Below, piece after piece: positions 1-8,893 of a DNA stretch of 63,958 nt (within the stretch, counting starts at the first letter, position 1; the number at the start of each line of letters is the position of its first letter). This DNA comes from Saprospiraceae bacterium. Lineage in GTDB: Bacteria; Bacteroidota; Bacteroidia; Chitinophagales; Saprospiraceae. Below the pieces are notes generated by a model. That model saw only the letters and a list, made by a program, of their open reading frames with translations, did no database searches and was not told the origin of the DNA. The stretch is from contig JAIYAP010000043.1 in assembly GCA_027488935.1 (NCBI GenBank), forward strand, positions 1 to 63,958, in the 5' to 3' direction. Made by a program: the position numbers and the translations under genes.

Positions 1-72
1 TAAGTAGGTGATTTTTCATACCACAAAATTATATTGCAACTTTTGTTAATTTTACAAAATTGAGCAAAATGA

Positions 73-255
73 AAAAAATTAGCACATTTCCTTCAAAACC
101 ACTTCGCGTTGGCTATAAAATCAATAATTGCCTCGACTGATAGAACAAATACTGCATCCTTCAGAGTGCTTGAAAAAAATAATTTTATTAAAGTTGGTGA
201 AACAGAAACATTATTTAATTGGATATTAAAAATGGATAGCAACGTAAACGCTTAA
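73..255 (+). pseudogene. GNAT acetyltransferase C-terminal remnant
   Basis: Read in the frame that ends at the TAA at 253-255, this stretch encodes a typical GNAT C-terminus: an I-I-A-S-T-D segment, then N-T-A-S-F-R-V-L-E-K, N-F-I-K-V-G-E, ending in a W-I-L-K strand. In GNAT N-acetyltransferases this is the last acetyl-CoA-binding helix and beta strand. The frame is closed by a TGA at 70-72 and nothing upstream supplies the N-terminal two thirds, so about 100 residues are missing. A separate short reading frame starting at the ATG at 69 (MKKISTFP...) crosses the same DNA in another frame and stops at about 140. I read this as a gene tail left by a deletion or recombination. Family assignment is by motif only. 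Confidence 0.6.
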
Positions 256-453
256 CGAGAAAAACCACGTACTGCAAGCAAAGCAGACGGGCAACGTTTG
301 ACCGATTATTAGCGTCATCATCAGGTGCAGGAGCCGATCGGGATATTCAAAAAAAACTTGGCAGCGCCTTTGCATTCCAGGCGATTTGAATTGACAGTCG
401 TTTGAAATTTGGGATTGTTGAAAGCACTTAAAATCAATTCGTTAATGACATTT
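256..453. other. Intergenic stretch with no recognised feature
   Basis: Between the GNAT remnant and the peptidase-like gene I see no supported coding sequence, RNA gene or strong hairpin. An in-frame TTG at 409 would extend the next gene by 15 residues, but the lipoprotein signal begins at the ATG at 454. Confidence 0.4.
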
Positions 454-2046
454 ATGCGTTATATTTTTTTGCTGTTCCCCTTACTTTTCCTCCTCAGTTG
501 TAGCCAGGTAAAACTCATGCGCATGATGGCAAAATCGCCGGTACCCACGAGCGCTTACCGGGCAATAGCAGGGACTAAATATGAAAAGGACGCTTATTAT
601 TTAGGGGAACTAATTCGCCATTCCTATCCAAAATTGGCCGATAAAATAACACCCGCCGCGTACGATTCCGCCCTTGCCGAATTGTTGCTACGGTGCAAAA
701 CAATGCCGGACGAACGGGCTTTTAACCTTGAACTTCAGCGTTTTATGGCTAAGTTAAAAGATGGTCACTCCAAAGCGACCTTGGTGCGTTACTGGGATAA
801 AGGGGAAGACCGATACGGTGTTCGATTTTTCAATGAAGGGGGCCGTTTTATACTCTCCAATATTCAGCGCTCCAATGACAGCAGCCTGATCGGCAGTAAG
901 GTAAAAACGATAAACGGGGTTGATATTGAACTTGTAAAACAAGGTATTCGACGTTTGGAATCTTCTGAAAATGAGCATTTTGCGTTGTATCGCTTTGCCG
1001 GAAAAGAAACTTATCCGACTTATTGGCAAACGCTAGGGCTTATTAAAACTACCAGAGATTCCCTTGAACTCGGACTTGAACGCGCAGATGGACAAATGGT
1101 AAAAACGACGGTTCGTCCGGTACCCGAATTATTGTTTTACAAGGAAAAATTCGCGCCTTCAAAGCACCCATTTACATACCGACAAAACGACGGTTTCTCC
1201 TATAAAATACTTGAAGCACAAAAGACGGCTTATCTGCAAATGAATACTTGCCTGGACCTTGTGGCTTATAAAAGTGAGTTAAAAAATTATACAAATGTGT
1301 TGATTCGGCCTATTGTATGGACGATGTTGAAAAAGCGGACCAAAAATGCACGCAACTTCGGCCTTGTGCTGCAATCCATGTTCCGGGAAATGCACGAAAA
1401 AGGGGTTCAAACCTTGGTGCTTGACCTGCGCAATAACACCGGCGGCGATGAACGCTTGGGGAAACAGCTTATTTGGTATTTGACGGAACGCAAGGACCTT
1501 CGCGGGTTTCAGGATTTTTATCAAATTTCCAATTTTTTCCGCCGGCTCGCCAAGGCCGATTATAAAAAATTCAATCGCTTGCATCAGGAACTGTACGGTG
1601 CGCCGCTGCCGATGGATACCCTCCTGAATGTAACGGCGACCTTGCTAAAAAATCCGGGTTATTTTGATGACCTGGAAAAAGACGACAGCCCGTTTTTATT
1701 GGATCCTAATTTACCGAAATTCAAGGGTAAGGTATATGTCCTCATAGGCCCCAAAACGTTTAGTGCGGCGCAATGGCTTGCTACAACACTGAAGGACAAT
1801 GAGTTAGCCACGATTGTTGGTCTGCCACTGGGTAATCAGCCAAGCAGCCAAACCGGCGCATCCATCCTGAAATTGCCGCATACCAAAACATTGGTATCCC
1901 TTTCTTACCTGTATGGCGAGCGCCCCGACAAGCGTAAAAATGCCGAAGATTCCTTGTATCCGGATGTTCGGGTGGAACGAACGTTTTACGGCGTTCGGGC
2001 CGGACGAGATGAAGCGTTTGAGTGGGTGTTGGAGCATGTCAGGTAA
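454..2046 (+). CDS. S41 family (C-terminal processing protease-like) lipoprotein
   Basis: A 530-residue protein that begins with a lipoprotein signal (MRYIFLLFP...LLSC, lipid-accepting Cys16), so it should be anchored in the envelope. A PDZ-like region lies near residues 120-165 (an S-K-V-K-T-I-N-G-V-D segment). The S41 catalytic core follows with V-L-D-L-R-N-N-T-G-G at about 322-331 and G-P-K-T-F-S-A-A-Q at about 432-440; that Ser (about 437) is the expected nucleophile. The Lys of the S41 Ser/Lys dyad could not be placed with certainty. The ATG at 454 is preferred over the in-frame TTG at 409 and ATG at 445 because it places the lipobox correctly. The gene stands alone, followed by 134 bp to the next gene. 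Substrate unknown. Confidence 0.8.
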   Translation: MRYIFLLFPLLFLLSCSQVKLMRMMAKSPVPTSAYRAIAGTKYEKDAYYLGELIRHSYPKLADKITPAAYDSALAELLLRCKTMPDERAFNLELQRFMAKLKDGHSKATLVRYWDKGEDRYGVRFFNEGGRFILSNIQRSNDSSLIGSKVKTINGVDIELVKQGIRRLESSENEHFALYRFAGKETYPTYWQTLGLIKTTRDSLELGLERADGQMVKTTVRPVPELLFYKEKFAPSKHPFTYRQNDGFSYKILEAQKTAYLQMNTCLDLVAYKSELKNYTNVLIRPIVWTMLKKRTKNARNFGLVLQSMFREMHEKGVQTLVLDLRNNTGGDERLGKQLIWYLTERKDLRGFQDFYQISNFFRRLAKADYKKFNRLHQELYGAPLPMDTLLNVTATLLKNPGYFDDLEKDDSPFLLDPNLPKFKGKVYVLIGPKTFSAAQWLATTLKDNELATIVGLPLGNQPSSQTGASILKLPHTKTLVSLSYLYGERPDKRKNAEDSLYPDVRVERTFYGVRAGRDEAFEWVLEHVR

Positions 2047-2180
2047 GGGGTGTTTCTTATGAAAACATAACGATGTACACGTTGTTAACCAATTAGTACA
2101 CTCATTTTCCTTATTTTTGGCATTTGGCAGCGGCCCAACAATATACTTGTTGCGGCGTGGCGATCGCTTAAAATTTCGGC

Positions 2181-3509
2181 ATGAAAAAATTAATGCTATC
2201 TCTGCTCCTGCTGTACGGCTTTTCGATGACAACAGTGGCACAACCAGATGCTTATGTAGCCTATGTTCCGCCCGGGGGAGGATCCATCAAAGTCATGTTG
2301 CTGGATGTAGAAACATGTACATTCTGCAATGTGGCGGAACTTCCTTTTGTTTCTCCCAATGGAGGTCAACAATATGCAGATATCCTGGTGCTGCCCGATG
2401 GTCGGATTGTGATCATCAGGTCAGGAATCAGCAATGCCCCTATTGAAATCTTTACGCCACCCTCGCAAAACCCAGTTGTGGTGCTGCCTCCGGTTACGGT
2501 CAGTGGCATGGTGATTGGCCCCAATGGAACGGTTTATGTGTATGCATCAAGCGGCCTGTACGAACTTGACCTCAACACCAACACGCTGGATTTCATCGGA
2601 GCATGGCCATCCGGGATCAACTTTGTAGATGCTGAATTTTATGTGTACAATGGACAAATCTTTGGGGTCAATATGAACAACCAAGCCCAGCAGTTTCAGA
2701 TTGATGTGAATAACCCGTCCCAGAGTTTTTTTGTATCCAACATTCCACTGAACGGCTCAACTTACTCCAGTGTTGGGCATTTTGGAGACTTGGCCTTGCT
2801 TAGTCAGGGTCCACAATTCCATACCTACAACGCACCGACCGGGGTGGTGGATTCTAGTTGTAATCTTGCTGGTATCATTGCTACAACTACAAATGCCATT
2901 GCTGCAATCCCTGAAGGTGGCCCATTGCTGGCTTGTTTGTGTACAACAAACGCAGGTACACTGCCACAAGCAGGGCCGTACAACACCTGCACCAATGCCA
3001 CACTCAATTTTCCGCCCGCCACAGGCACAGTACTGGATGCCAATGACATTCTGCGGTATATACTGTTTACCAACCCCAGTGACACGGCGGGCAGTATCGT
3101 GGCGATCAGTGCGATGCCCAGTTTCACCTTCGCGCCGCCGATGGAAACTGAAGTGACCTACTACATCGCTGCCATGGCGGGCGACAACCTCAATGGGAAC
3201 GTGGATCTCGCCGATCCTTGTCTGGATTTCTCTAACGCGCTGCAAGTCGTTTGGCGGCCTTTACCAACCGTCACTTTTTCTGCCGCCAACCCAAATGTCT
3301 GCGCAGGTGCCTGCACGACGGTGACCGCAACTTTTACGGGTACGGCGCCTTTTACGCTCACCTATACAACACTCGCCTCTGGCACGGTGACGCAAATTTT
3401 TTCGGGAAATAGTGGCACATTTCAAGTGTGTACGGCGCCGGGAAGTACGCCGGGGAGTTTGGTGGTTCCGGCGACTAAAGTAGTGGATGGGTGGTGTACC
3501 TGTGAATAG
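2181..3509 (+). CDS. Secreted propeller-like protein with Cys-rich C-terminal module, copy 1
   Basis: A 442-residue secreted protein with signal peptide (MKKLMLSLLLLYGFSMTTVAQ). The first roughly 250 residues look like a beta-propeller (repeated P-D-G-R-I, P-N-G-T-V-Y and Y-N-G-Q-I-F strands). The last 185 residues form a module shared with the next two genes: N-A-G-T-L-P-Q-A-G-P-Y-N-T-C-T-N, L-D-A-N-D-I-L-R-Y-I-L-F, V-V-W-R-P-L-P-T-V-T-F and a final W-C-T-C-E. No T9SS sorting domain is visible at the C-terminus. The N-terminal half is related to that of the frameshifted gene starting at 4815, so the two are paralogues. Function unknown; an extracellular or surface structural role is inferred from the signal peptide and domain style. 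Confidence 0.75.
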   Translation: MKKLMLSLLLLYGFSMTTVAQPDAYVAYVPPGGGSIKVMLLDVETCTFCNVAELPFVSPNGGQQYADILVLPDGRIVIIRSGISNAPIEIFTPPSQNPVVVLPPVTVSGMVIGPNGTVYVYASSGLYELDLNTNTLDFIGAWPSGINFVDAEFYVYNGQIFGVNMNNQAQQFQIDVNNPSQSFFVSNIPLNGSTYSSVGHFGDLALLSQGPQFHTYNAPTGVVDSSCNLAGIIATTTNAIAAIPEGGPLLACLCTTNAGTLPQAGPYNTCTNATLNFPPATGTVLDANDILRYILFTNPSDTAGSIVAISAMPSFTFAPPMETEVTYYIAAMAGDNLNGNVDLADPCLDFSNALQVVWRPLPTVTFSAANPNVCAGACTTVTATFTGTAPFTLTYTTLASGTVTQIFSGNSGTFQVCTAPGSTPGSLVVPATKVVDGWCTCE

Positions 3510-6199
3510 ATGCTTCGCCAAGATCAAAGCCGAAGCGTTTTGAAGGCACATCGCTTCTGATGCTAACTTAATTCAGTAAAATACTCGTACAACCAACTCA
3601 AAGGCACGATTATGCAACATCTCAACTTTTTATCCTTCGGCATTCTGTTGTCGGTTCTGATGATTTCCCAAACACTATATGCGCAGCAGTGTGTTAATCA
3701 GGTGACGCACCTCGCGGGTATGCAGCAAGTAAACTGTTCCAGCGTCACGGTCACTCCATCGGGTTCAACGGGCACCACGACCTTATGCAATAAAGGTCCG
3801 TATATAATTGGGGCCTTTTCTCCGGGGAGCTTCACCTTCAATTTTAATCCAGCAGTTTCTGGTGTCAGGGTGGGGCTTTACGGCTTGAACAATAACAGTT
3901 CAGGCTTTGAAGAAGTCGCTTTTACCGTTAATGGCAATTTTTACCCGATTACTAATCCCGGCGTGGCGGATGGCTGCCTGGATGAAGCGATCATTTCGGG
4001 TACTGGGACCATCCAGGCATGTACGGGCTGTGTCAGTTCTTGGGACAGCATTGTGATTTCTCAGACGATCAGCTCCATAAAGATAGAAGATATTTACCTA
4101 AACGGTGCGCCAGCAGGGGTGCTTTTTGCATTGTACTTCTGTTGCCCCGTCTGTAACACCGACGCAGGCACTATTGCACAATCCGGGCCGTACAATACAT
4201 GCACCAACAATACGCTTACCTTCCCCGCCGCCACCGGTACGGCGCTCGACAACAATGACCTCCTACGCTACATCCTTTTCAGCAATCCCAGTGACACAGC
4301 GGGCAGCATCATTGCTACCAGCGGCACGCCCTCCTTCACTTTCGCGCCGCCCATGCAGACGGGCGTGACCTACTATATAGCCGCAGTAGCAGGCGACAAC
4401 CTCAACGGGAACGTGGACCTCACCGATCCTTGTCTGGATTTCTCTAACGCGCTGCAAGTCGTTTGGCGGCCTTTACCAACCGTCACTTTTTCTGCCGCCA
4501 ACCCGAATGTCTGCGCAGGTGCCTGCACGACGGTGACGGCGAATTTTACAGGTACGGCGCCTTTTACGCTCACCTATACTTCACCCGCCTCTGGCACCGT
4601 GACGCAGACTTTTTCGGGAAATACGGGGACGTTTCAGGTATGTACGGCTGCTGGTTCGCCGCCGGGGAGTTTGGTGGTTCCGGCGACTGAATTGGTGGAT
4701 GCGTTTTGTACCTGTGGGCCATAATATAGTCACCGCAAGGTGGATTTCCATTGTACTTGGCAATAGGCGAAAGAAGAATTCTGCTGTATTTTTACCAGGC
4801 ATAAATCAAATAGTATGAAGCATAAAACCTTTCCCCTTTGTTGGATGCTGCTCTTGGCAAGCCATCTTTGTTTGGCCCAAAACCTTTACATTGCAGGAAA
4901 TGGTATCAATGGTAATGGTGATTACTCGCTTGGCCAGTTTGATCCAACTACTTGCATATACTGCGAGGAGTTTGTTCTACCCAATTCTTTGTTCTCTTCC
5001 GGCATGACAGATGTTGTCGCATTGCCAAACGGTCAAGTGTTGGTTTGGGGCGCTGGCGGGGAGTTTTATATTTTTGATCCGCCCAACCCCACGCCTTTGG
5101 TGACAGTAAACCTCAATGGCACTAATCAGTTCTTTGCTGGTGGCCTTTTGATGCCCAATGGCAACGTGTATATCTCTGGCTTTTTGTTGCAGGGGGGCAA
5201 CTTCATCTCGAAGTTGTATGAATATAACACCACAACCAACACCGTCAGTGAAGTAGGTAATTTACCTGCAAATCAATTCCTCTCTGATCTGTTTTTTTGG
5301 AATGGCCAGTTGTACGGCTTTGTGACGGACGAAACCAACGTACCAACCACCTATCACTTGTCGTTGGTGCAATTAGGCCCCCCTATTACGCTGACGGTAC
5401 AAGAAACTTATGGGAGTGTATTTTGTGGCGCTCCAACGGCATCCATCACAAGCGGTCCCAATGCGGGTATTTACACGGGCGCATTGGACCAGAACTGCTC
5501 AGGCTCTGATCTTTTTGAATTCGATCTGCCCAACAACTCAACGAGTTTGGTCTGCGAGATCTTGCCTACGGGCTATCCGTATGGCCTCTCAGCAGTACCA
5601 TCAGGCTTCCCACCCCGCCGCTTGGCTGCTCATGCCAGACAGATGCAGGCAGCGTAGAGGATCTCACAACAAATGTTTGTGTACCAGGTAGCACAACCGT
5701 ACCTTTTAACAACAACGCCGTGCTGGACGCCAATGACATATTGCGCTATATCCTGTTCTCCAACTCCGCCGATACGCTCGGCAGCATCGTCGCCATCAGC
5801 GCAACGCCGTCGTTCACCTTCAATCCTGCCACCATGCAGATGGGCGTGACCGACTACCTGGCTGCCATAGCGGGCGATAACCTAAACGGTAGTGTAAACC
5901 TCAATGACCCTTGCCTAGATATTTCCAATGCAGCACAGGTAGTGTGGCGGCCTTTACCAACCGTCACTTTTTCTGCCGCCAACCCGAATGTCTGCGCAGG
6001 TGCCTGCACGACCGTAACCGCAACTTTTACGGGCACCGCACCTTTTTCCCTCACCTATATTTCGCCCGCCTCTGGCATCGTGACGCAGACTTTTTCGGGA
6101 AATACGGGGACGTTTCAGGTATGTACGCCACCGGGGTCGCCGCCGGGGAGTTTGTTGGTGCAGGCGTCCGCGTTGGTGGATGTGAACTGTTCTTGCCAG
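2941..6199 (+). repeat. Three tandem copies of a C-terminal coding module with near-identical DNA
   Basis: The module lies at about 2941-3506, 4150-4721 and 5630-6199. Copies 1 and 2 are identical for roughly 80 bp (from the ccgatccttg at about 3211 and about 4421), differ by one base, then match for about 30 bp more. Copies 2 and 3 are identical across the TTTACCAACCGTCAC...GCCTGCACGAC stretch and again across a 45-bp stretch near the 3' end (about 4610 and 6085). The N-terminal domains are much more divergent, so the module appears to be homogenised or recently recombined. Confidence 0.75.
3612..4724 (+). CDS. Secreted protein with the shared Cys-rich C-terminal module, copy 2
   Basis: A 370-residue protein with signal peptide (MQHLNFLSFGILLSVLMISQTLYAQQ). 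Its first roughly 175 residues differ from the neighbours and contain several Cys (C-L-D-E-A, C-T-G-C-V, Y-F-C-C-P-V-C), suggesting a disulfide-bonded fold. From about residue 185 it carries the module seen in the genes on either side (D-A-G-T-I-A-Q-S-G-P-Y-N-T-C-T-N to V-D-A-F-C-T-C-G-P). At DNA level the central part of the module is almost identical to copy 1, including synonymous sites. It starts 102 bp after copy 1 and ends 90 bp before copy 3. Extracellular location follows from the signal peptide; the role is unknown. Confidence 0.72.
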   Translation: MQHLNFLSFGILLSVLMISQTLYAQQCVNQVTHLAGMQQVNCSSVTVTPSGSTGTTTLCNKGPYIIGAFSPGSFTFNFNPAVSGVRVGLYGLNNNSSGFEEVAFTVNGNFYPITNPGVADGCLDEAIISGTGTIQACTGCVSSWDSIVISQTISSIKIEDIYLNGAPAGVLFALYFCCPVCNTDAGTIAQSGPYNTCTNNTLTFPAATGTALDNNDLLRYILFSNPSDTAGSIIATSGTPSFTFAPPMQTGVTYYIAAVAGDNLNGNVDLTDPCLDFSNALQVVWRPLPTVTFSAANPNVCAGACTTVTANFTGTAPFTLTYTSPASGTVTQTFSGNTGTFQVCTAAGSPPGSLVVPATELVDAFCTCGP

Positions 6200-6202
6200 T
6201 GA
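4815..6202 (+). pseudogene. Secreted propeller-like protein with shared C-terminal module, copy 3, frameshifted
   Basis: The first part (4815-5657) has a signal peptide (MKHKTFPLCW...CLAQ) and a propeller-like domain paralogous to copy 1 (P-T-T-C-I-Y-C against E-T-C-T-F-C; repeated P-N-G-N-V-Y and W-N-G-Q-L-Y). Around 5607-5620, in a C-rich run, the reading frame breaks. Downstream, another frame continues as P-L-G-C-S-C-Q-T-D-A-G-S-V-E-D-L and runs through L-D-A-N-D-I-L-R-Y to the stop at 6200-6202. One missing base at 5610-5616 would restore a protein of about 460 residues with the same layout as copy 1. This is either a genuine 1-bp deletion or a homopolymer sequencing error. The downstream half has no convincing start of its own. 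Confidence 0.7.
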
Positions 6203-6374
6203 GACAGCCTTAATTTCACAAGTATTTTTATGCCATCTAGTTGTGTCAAGCCCGCTATTTTGATGATCTTGAGATTACTAGATAATTTGGAACAAATCAT
6301 GCGTGACGCAATAAGACCTATCAGCGGGAATTGACGAATATGTTCCGTTTTCGATCACAATAAAAATTAAAAAC

Positions 6375-7541
6375 ATGAAAATAAATATTCAAATCTGTGC
6401 CCTACTGCTATTATTCAACCTTGTAACCTCCTGTAACGGACAAGTCAAAACTGACGCACAGAAAAGTGAGCAAAAAACAAATGTGGGCGGACAACCGAAA
6501 ATTATAAGAACACAAGGCATTGTATCTGGTAATGTACATTGTAATTTACAGGATAAAGCAGGCAACATTTGGTTCAGCACAAGTGGCGAAGGCGTTTACC
6601 GATACGATGGAAAATCATTTATCAATTTTACAAAGAAAGATGGATTGCGTGATAATGATGTGCGTGCAATTATAGAAGATAAAGCAGGTAATATTGTGTT
6701 TGGCACCAAAAGCGGCATCTGTAAGTACGATGGAAAATCCTTTTCTACCTATACAGAGCACAATGATGCGAGCAAAAAAAACATTTCAAGCCTGTTAGAA
6801 GATCGTGAAGGAAATCTTTGGTTCGGTGTTTGGGGTGAGGGGGTTTATTGTTACGATGGAAAAATATTTACTAATTTTCTGAATAATGATGCCCCTGAAA
6901 AAGACTTTCCTTCATTTCCTCAGAAAGATAACCAACCGTTTAATCTAGGTAATCACGATCAACTTATTTTGGATATATTACAAGACCAAAAAGGGAACAT
7001 CTGGTTCAGTTCTTGGAATGGTGGTGGCGTGTGGCGATACGATGGAAAATCTTTTAAAAACTATCTGCCTTCTGCCGATTATTATTTAGGCAATGAAGAC
7101 GGTCGCTCTATTGATAAAAAAAACCAGCCAATAGAGCCGCCAATTTTCTACAATTCTTCGCAGGACAGTATTAGCGATGATATGATTTTTTCTATCTCAG
7201 AAGATAAAGCCGGAAACTTATGGTTTGCTACCAGAAGACACGGAGCCTGCCGTTATGATGGGAAGTCCTTTGTAAGTTTCAGAGAGCAGGAGGGCTTTGT
7301 AAGCAGGGGGATATATTCTATTTTAGAAGATAAAAAGGGAAATATTTGGCTCACCACAGAGGAGGATGGTGTATGGTGTTATGATGGAAAATCCTTTAAA
7401 AACTTTACCACAAAAGACGGTCTAATCTGCGATTCTGTTTTTAGTGTTTTAGAAGATAAGAATGGGGATCTTTGGTTCGGCACAAGAGGCTTTGGTTTGA
7501 GTCGTTATGATGGGAAATCCTTTACAACTTTTTCGGAATAA
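6375..7541 (+). CDS. Seven-blade Reg_prop-type propeller lipoprotein
   Basis: A 388-residue protein with lipobox (LFNLVTSC, Cys20). It is built from seven repeats of the pattern E-D-K-x-G-N-x-W-F-x-T ... Y-D-G-K-S-F-x-x-F, ending T-T-F-S-E, one full turn of a beta-propeller. These repeats (two-component regulator propeller, Reg_prop) normally form the periplasmic sensor of hybrid two-component systems in Bacteroidota. Here there is no transmembrane kinase, so this is a stand-alone lipid-anchored propeller, perhaps a binding protein. The ligand is unknown. A degraded copy with the same 3' flank lies at 11421-11555. Confidence 0.85.
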   Translation: MKINIQICALLLLFNLVTSCNGQVKTDAQKSEQKTNVGGQPKIIRTQGIVSGNVHCNLQDKAGNIWFSTSGEGVYRYDGKSFINFTKKDGLRDNDVRAIIEDKAGNIVFGTKSGICKYDGKSFSTYTEHNDASKKNISSLLEDREGNLWFGVWGEGVYCYDGKIFTNFLNNDAPEKDFPSFPQKDNQPFNLGNHDQLILDILQDQKGNIWFSSWNGGGVWRYDGKSFKNYLPSADYYLGNEDGRSIDKKNQPIEPPIFYNSSQDSISDDMIFSISEDKAGNLWFATRRHGACRYDGKSFVSFREQEGFVSRGIYSILEDKKGNIWLTTEEDGVWCYDGKSFKNFTTKDGLICDSVFSVLEDKNGDLWFGTRGFGLSRYDGKSFTTFSE

Positions 7542-7618
7542 TTGAAGTACGAGACGAGGTCAAAAGAATGGACGTAGCAATTTTCCGCCGCGCATGATCC
7601 GCATTTTCGCAACGCATA

Positions 7619-7672
7619 ATATCCCGCAGCGCCCAATCTTTATTTATATTTAATCAAAGCGCTGCGGGGTAT
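7619..7672. repeat. Long inverted repeat downstream of the propeller gene
   Basis: Arms ATATCCCGCAGCGC (7619-7632) and GCGCTGCGGGGTAT (7659-7672) pair at 13 of 14 positions around a 26-bp AT-rich spacer. It lies in the 414-bp gene-free stretch 7542-7955. There is no U-tract, so it is not a classical terminator; it may be a transcript-end hairpin or a mobile palindrome. Confidence 0.6.
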
Positions 7673-7697
7673 TGAGCGTGGGAAGAACAAAGATCAC
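7655..7697 (+). repeat. Dispersed intergenic repeat, copy A
   Basis: The stretch CAAAGCG...TTGAGCGTGGGAAGAAC...AAGATCA resembles 13927-13970 (CAAAGCG...TTGAGCGTGATAAGAAC...AAGATCA), with blocks in the same order and similar spacing. The rest of 7542-7955 contains no supported gene. Confidence 0.4.
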
Positions 7698-7955
7698 GCG
7701 AAGTGGAAGATGACAGCCCGCGTTGTTAAGTGCATTGGGGCTGTGCAACCAAATCGTTGCAAAGAGCGATTATCCTAATCTGCATCAATTCCAATATTTG
7801 CCAGTAATCTGATTTTCTGGCGTTTTTGGTTTTCAAAATTTGCCAAAAACCCGTAAATTTGACAAAATTTTGATTTAAAATGCCAAGGTTCCTAGAAAAT
7901 AGATTGATTGAAAAATTTAAGGATCGATAGTACAATAGTTGGCGGCGATAAAAAC

Positions 7956-8810
7956 ATGAAAAAACTCACCTTCGAACGAAATAGATACGGCAAGGAGTTG
8001 CTTATTGATGCTGCAACTGCAAATGAATTGGACTTGGTCAGCGACACGATGATATTGTCGTTTTACATGATTGTTTTATTGGAAGAATGCGCTGGCAAGT
8101 ATTTTTTAGACACACAAGAAATTGATTTACAACCGAATATTATTATCTTTGTAAAACCGGGGCAAATTAACTACATCCTTAAATCTCAATTTAGCAAAGG
8201 CTATTTCTTGTTTTTTGAGGGCGATTTTTTAGACGAGTTTTTTCAGGACAAAAACTTTATTTATCAATTCGGGTTTTTCCACAATAGCCAAGCACCATCG
8301 TTCTTGCACTTGGAGAATAGTATCGAATTTGCGGCATTCAACGATATTGCCGCCGAAATTTGGGCAGAAATTAAAAACCGCACCCAAGACAGCCACCATA
8401 TCCTCCGCTCGTTGATTTATTATCTGCTTGTAAAATTGCACCGAACGTATAGTCGCCAATACGGACAGCCGAGGGATACTATGACCGACCCTGTGTTGCT
8501 GCAATTTCTTCGACTGATTGACAAAGAAGTGCGCAATAATCTTGGTGTTGAGCAGTTTGCTAAGCGGCTTGGTATCAGCCGTGTCCATCTGAACATCCTT
8601 TGTCAACGGCATTTTTCCAAAACCGCCCACCTGCTCATTCGGGAGCGAACCGTTGCTGCAATCAAGACGGAAATCAAATACTCCTCAAAGGACTTTTCCG
8701 AAATAGCCTACGAGTTCAATTTTTCTGCCCCTTCACACTTTACCCGCTTTTTCAAGCAACTGACAGGACTCTCTCCGCAGGCTTATCGGGAAGATTTATC
8801 AAATTGGTAA
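7956..8810 (+). CDS. AraC family transcriptional regulator
   Basis: A 284-residue regulator. The C-terminal 100 residues form the double helix-turn-helix of AraC/XylS proteins: V-E-Q-F-A-K-R-L-G-I-S-R-V-H-L-N in the first HTH and F-S-E-I-A-Y-E-F-N-F-S-A-P-S-H-F-T-R-F-F-K in the second, ending G-L-S-P-Q-A-Y-R. The N-terminal part is a cupin-like sensor domain (Q-P-N-I-I-I-F-V-K-P-G-Q). The ATG at 7956 is preferred to the in-frame TTG at 7908. It lies 83 bp upstream of the metallo-beta-lactamase-fold gene on the same strand, with two lipoproteins after that; this spacing suggests it regulates the cluster. Inducer unknown. Confidence 0.88.
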   Translation: MKKLTFERNRYGKELLIDAATANELDLVSDTMILSFYMIVLLEECAGKYFLDTQEIDLQPNIIIFVKPGQINYILKSQFSKGYFLFFEGDFLDEFFQDKNFIYQFGFFHNSQAPSFLHLENSIEFAAFNDIAAEIWAEIKNRTQDSHHILRSLIYYLLVKLHRTYSRQYGQPRDTMTDPVLLQFLRLIDKEVRNNLGVEQFAKRLGISRVHLNILCQRHFSKTAHLLIRERTVAAIKTEIKYSSKDFSEIAYEFNFSAPSHFTRFFKQLTGLSPQAYREDLSNW

Positions 8811-8893
8811 GTAGTTTTTCAAAACGGTAACATTCCCGATTTGCAGCACCGCCATCTTTGCAGCATTAATTTTAATAAAAAAATGTTTGCAAA

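Noticed and set aside
2757-3245. Antisense open frames over the secreted paralogues
   Set aside because: They recur because the DNA module is repeated and have no promoter or protein-family signature.
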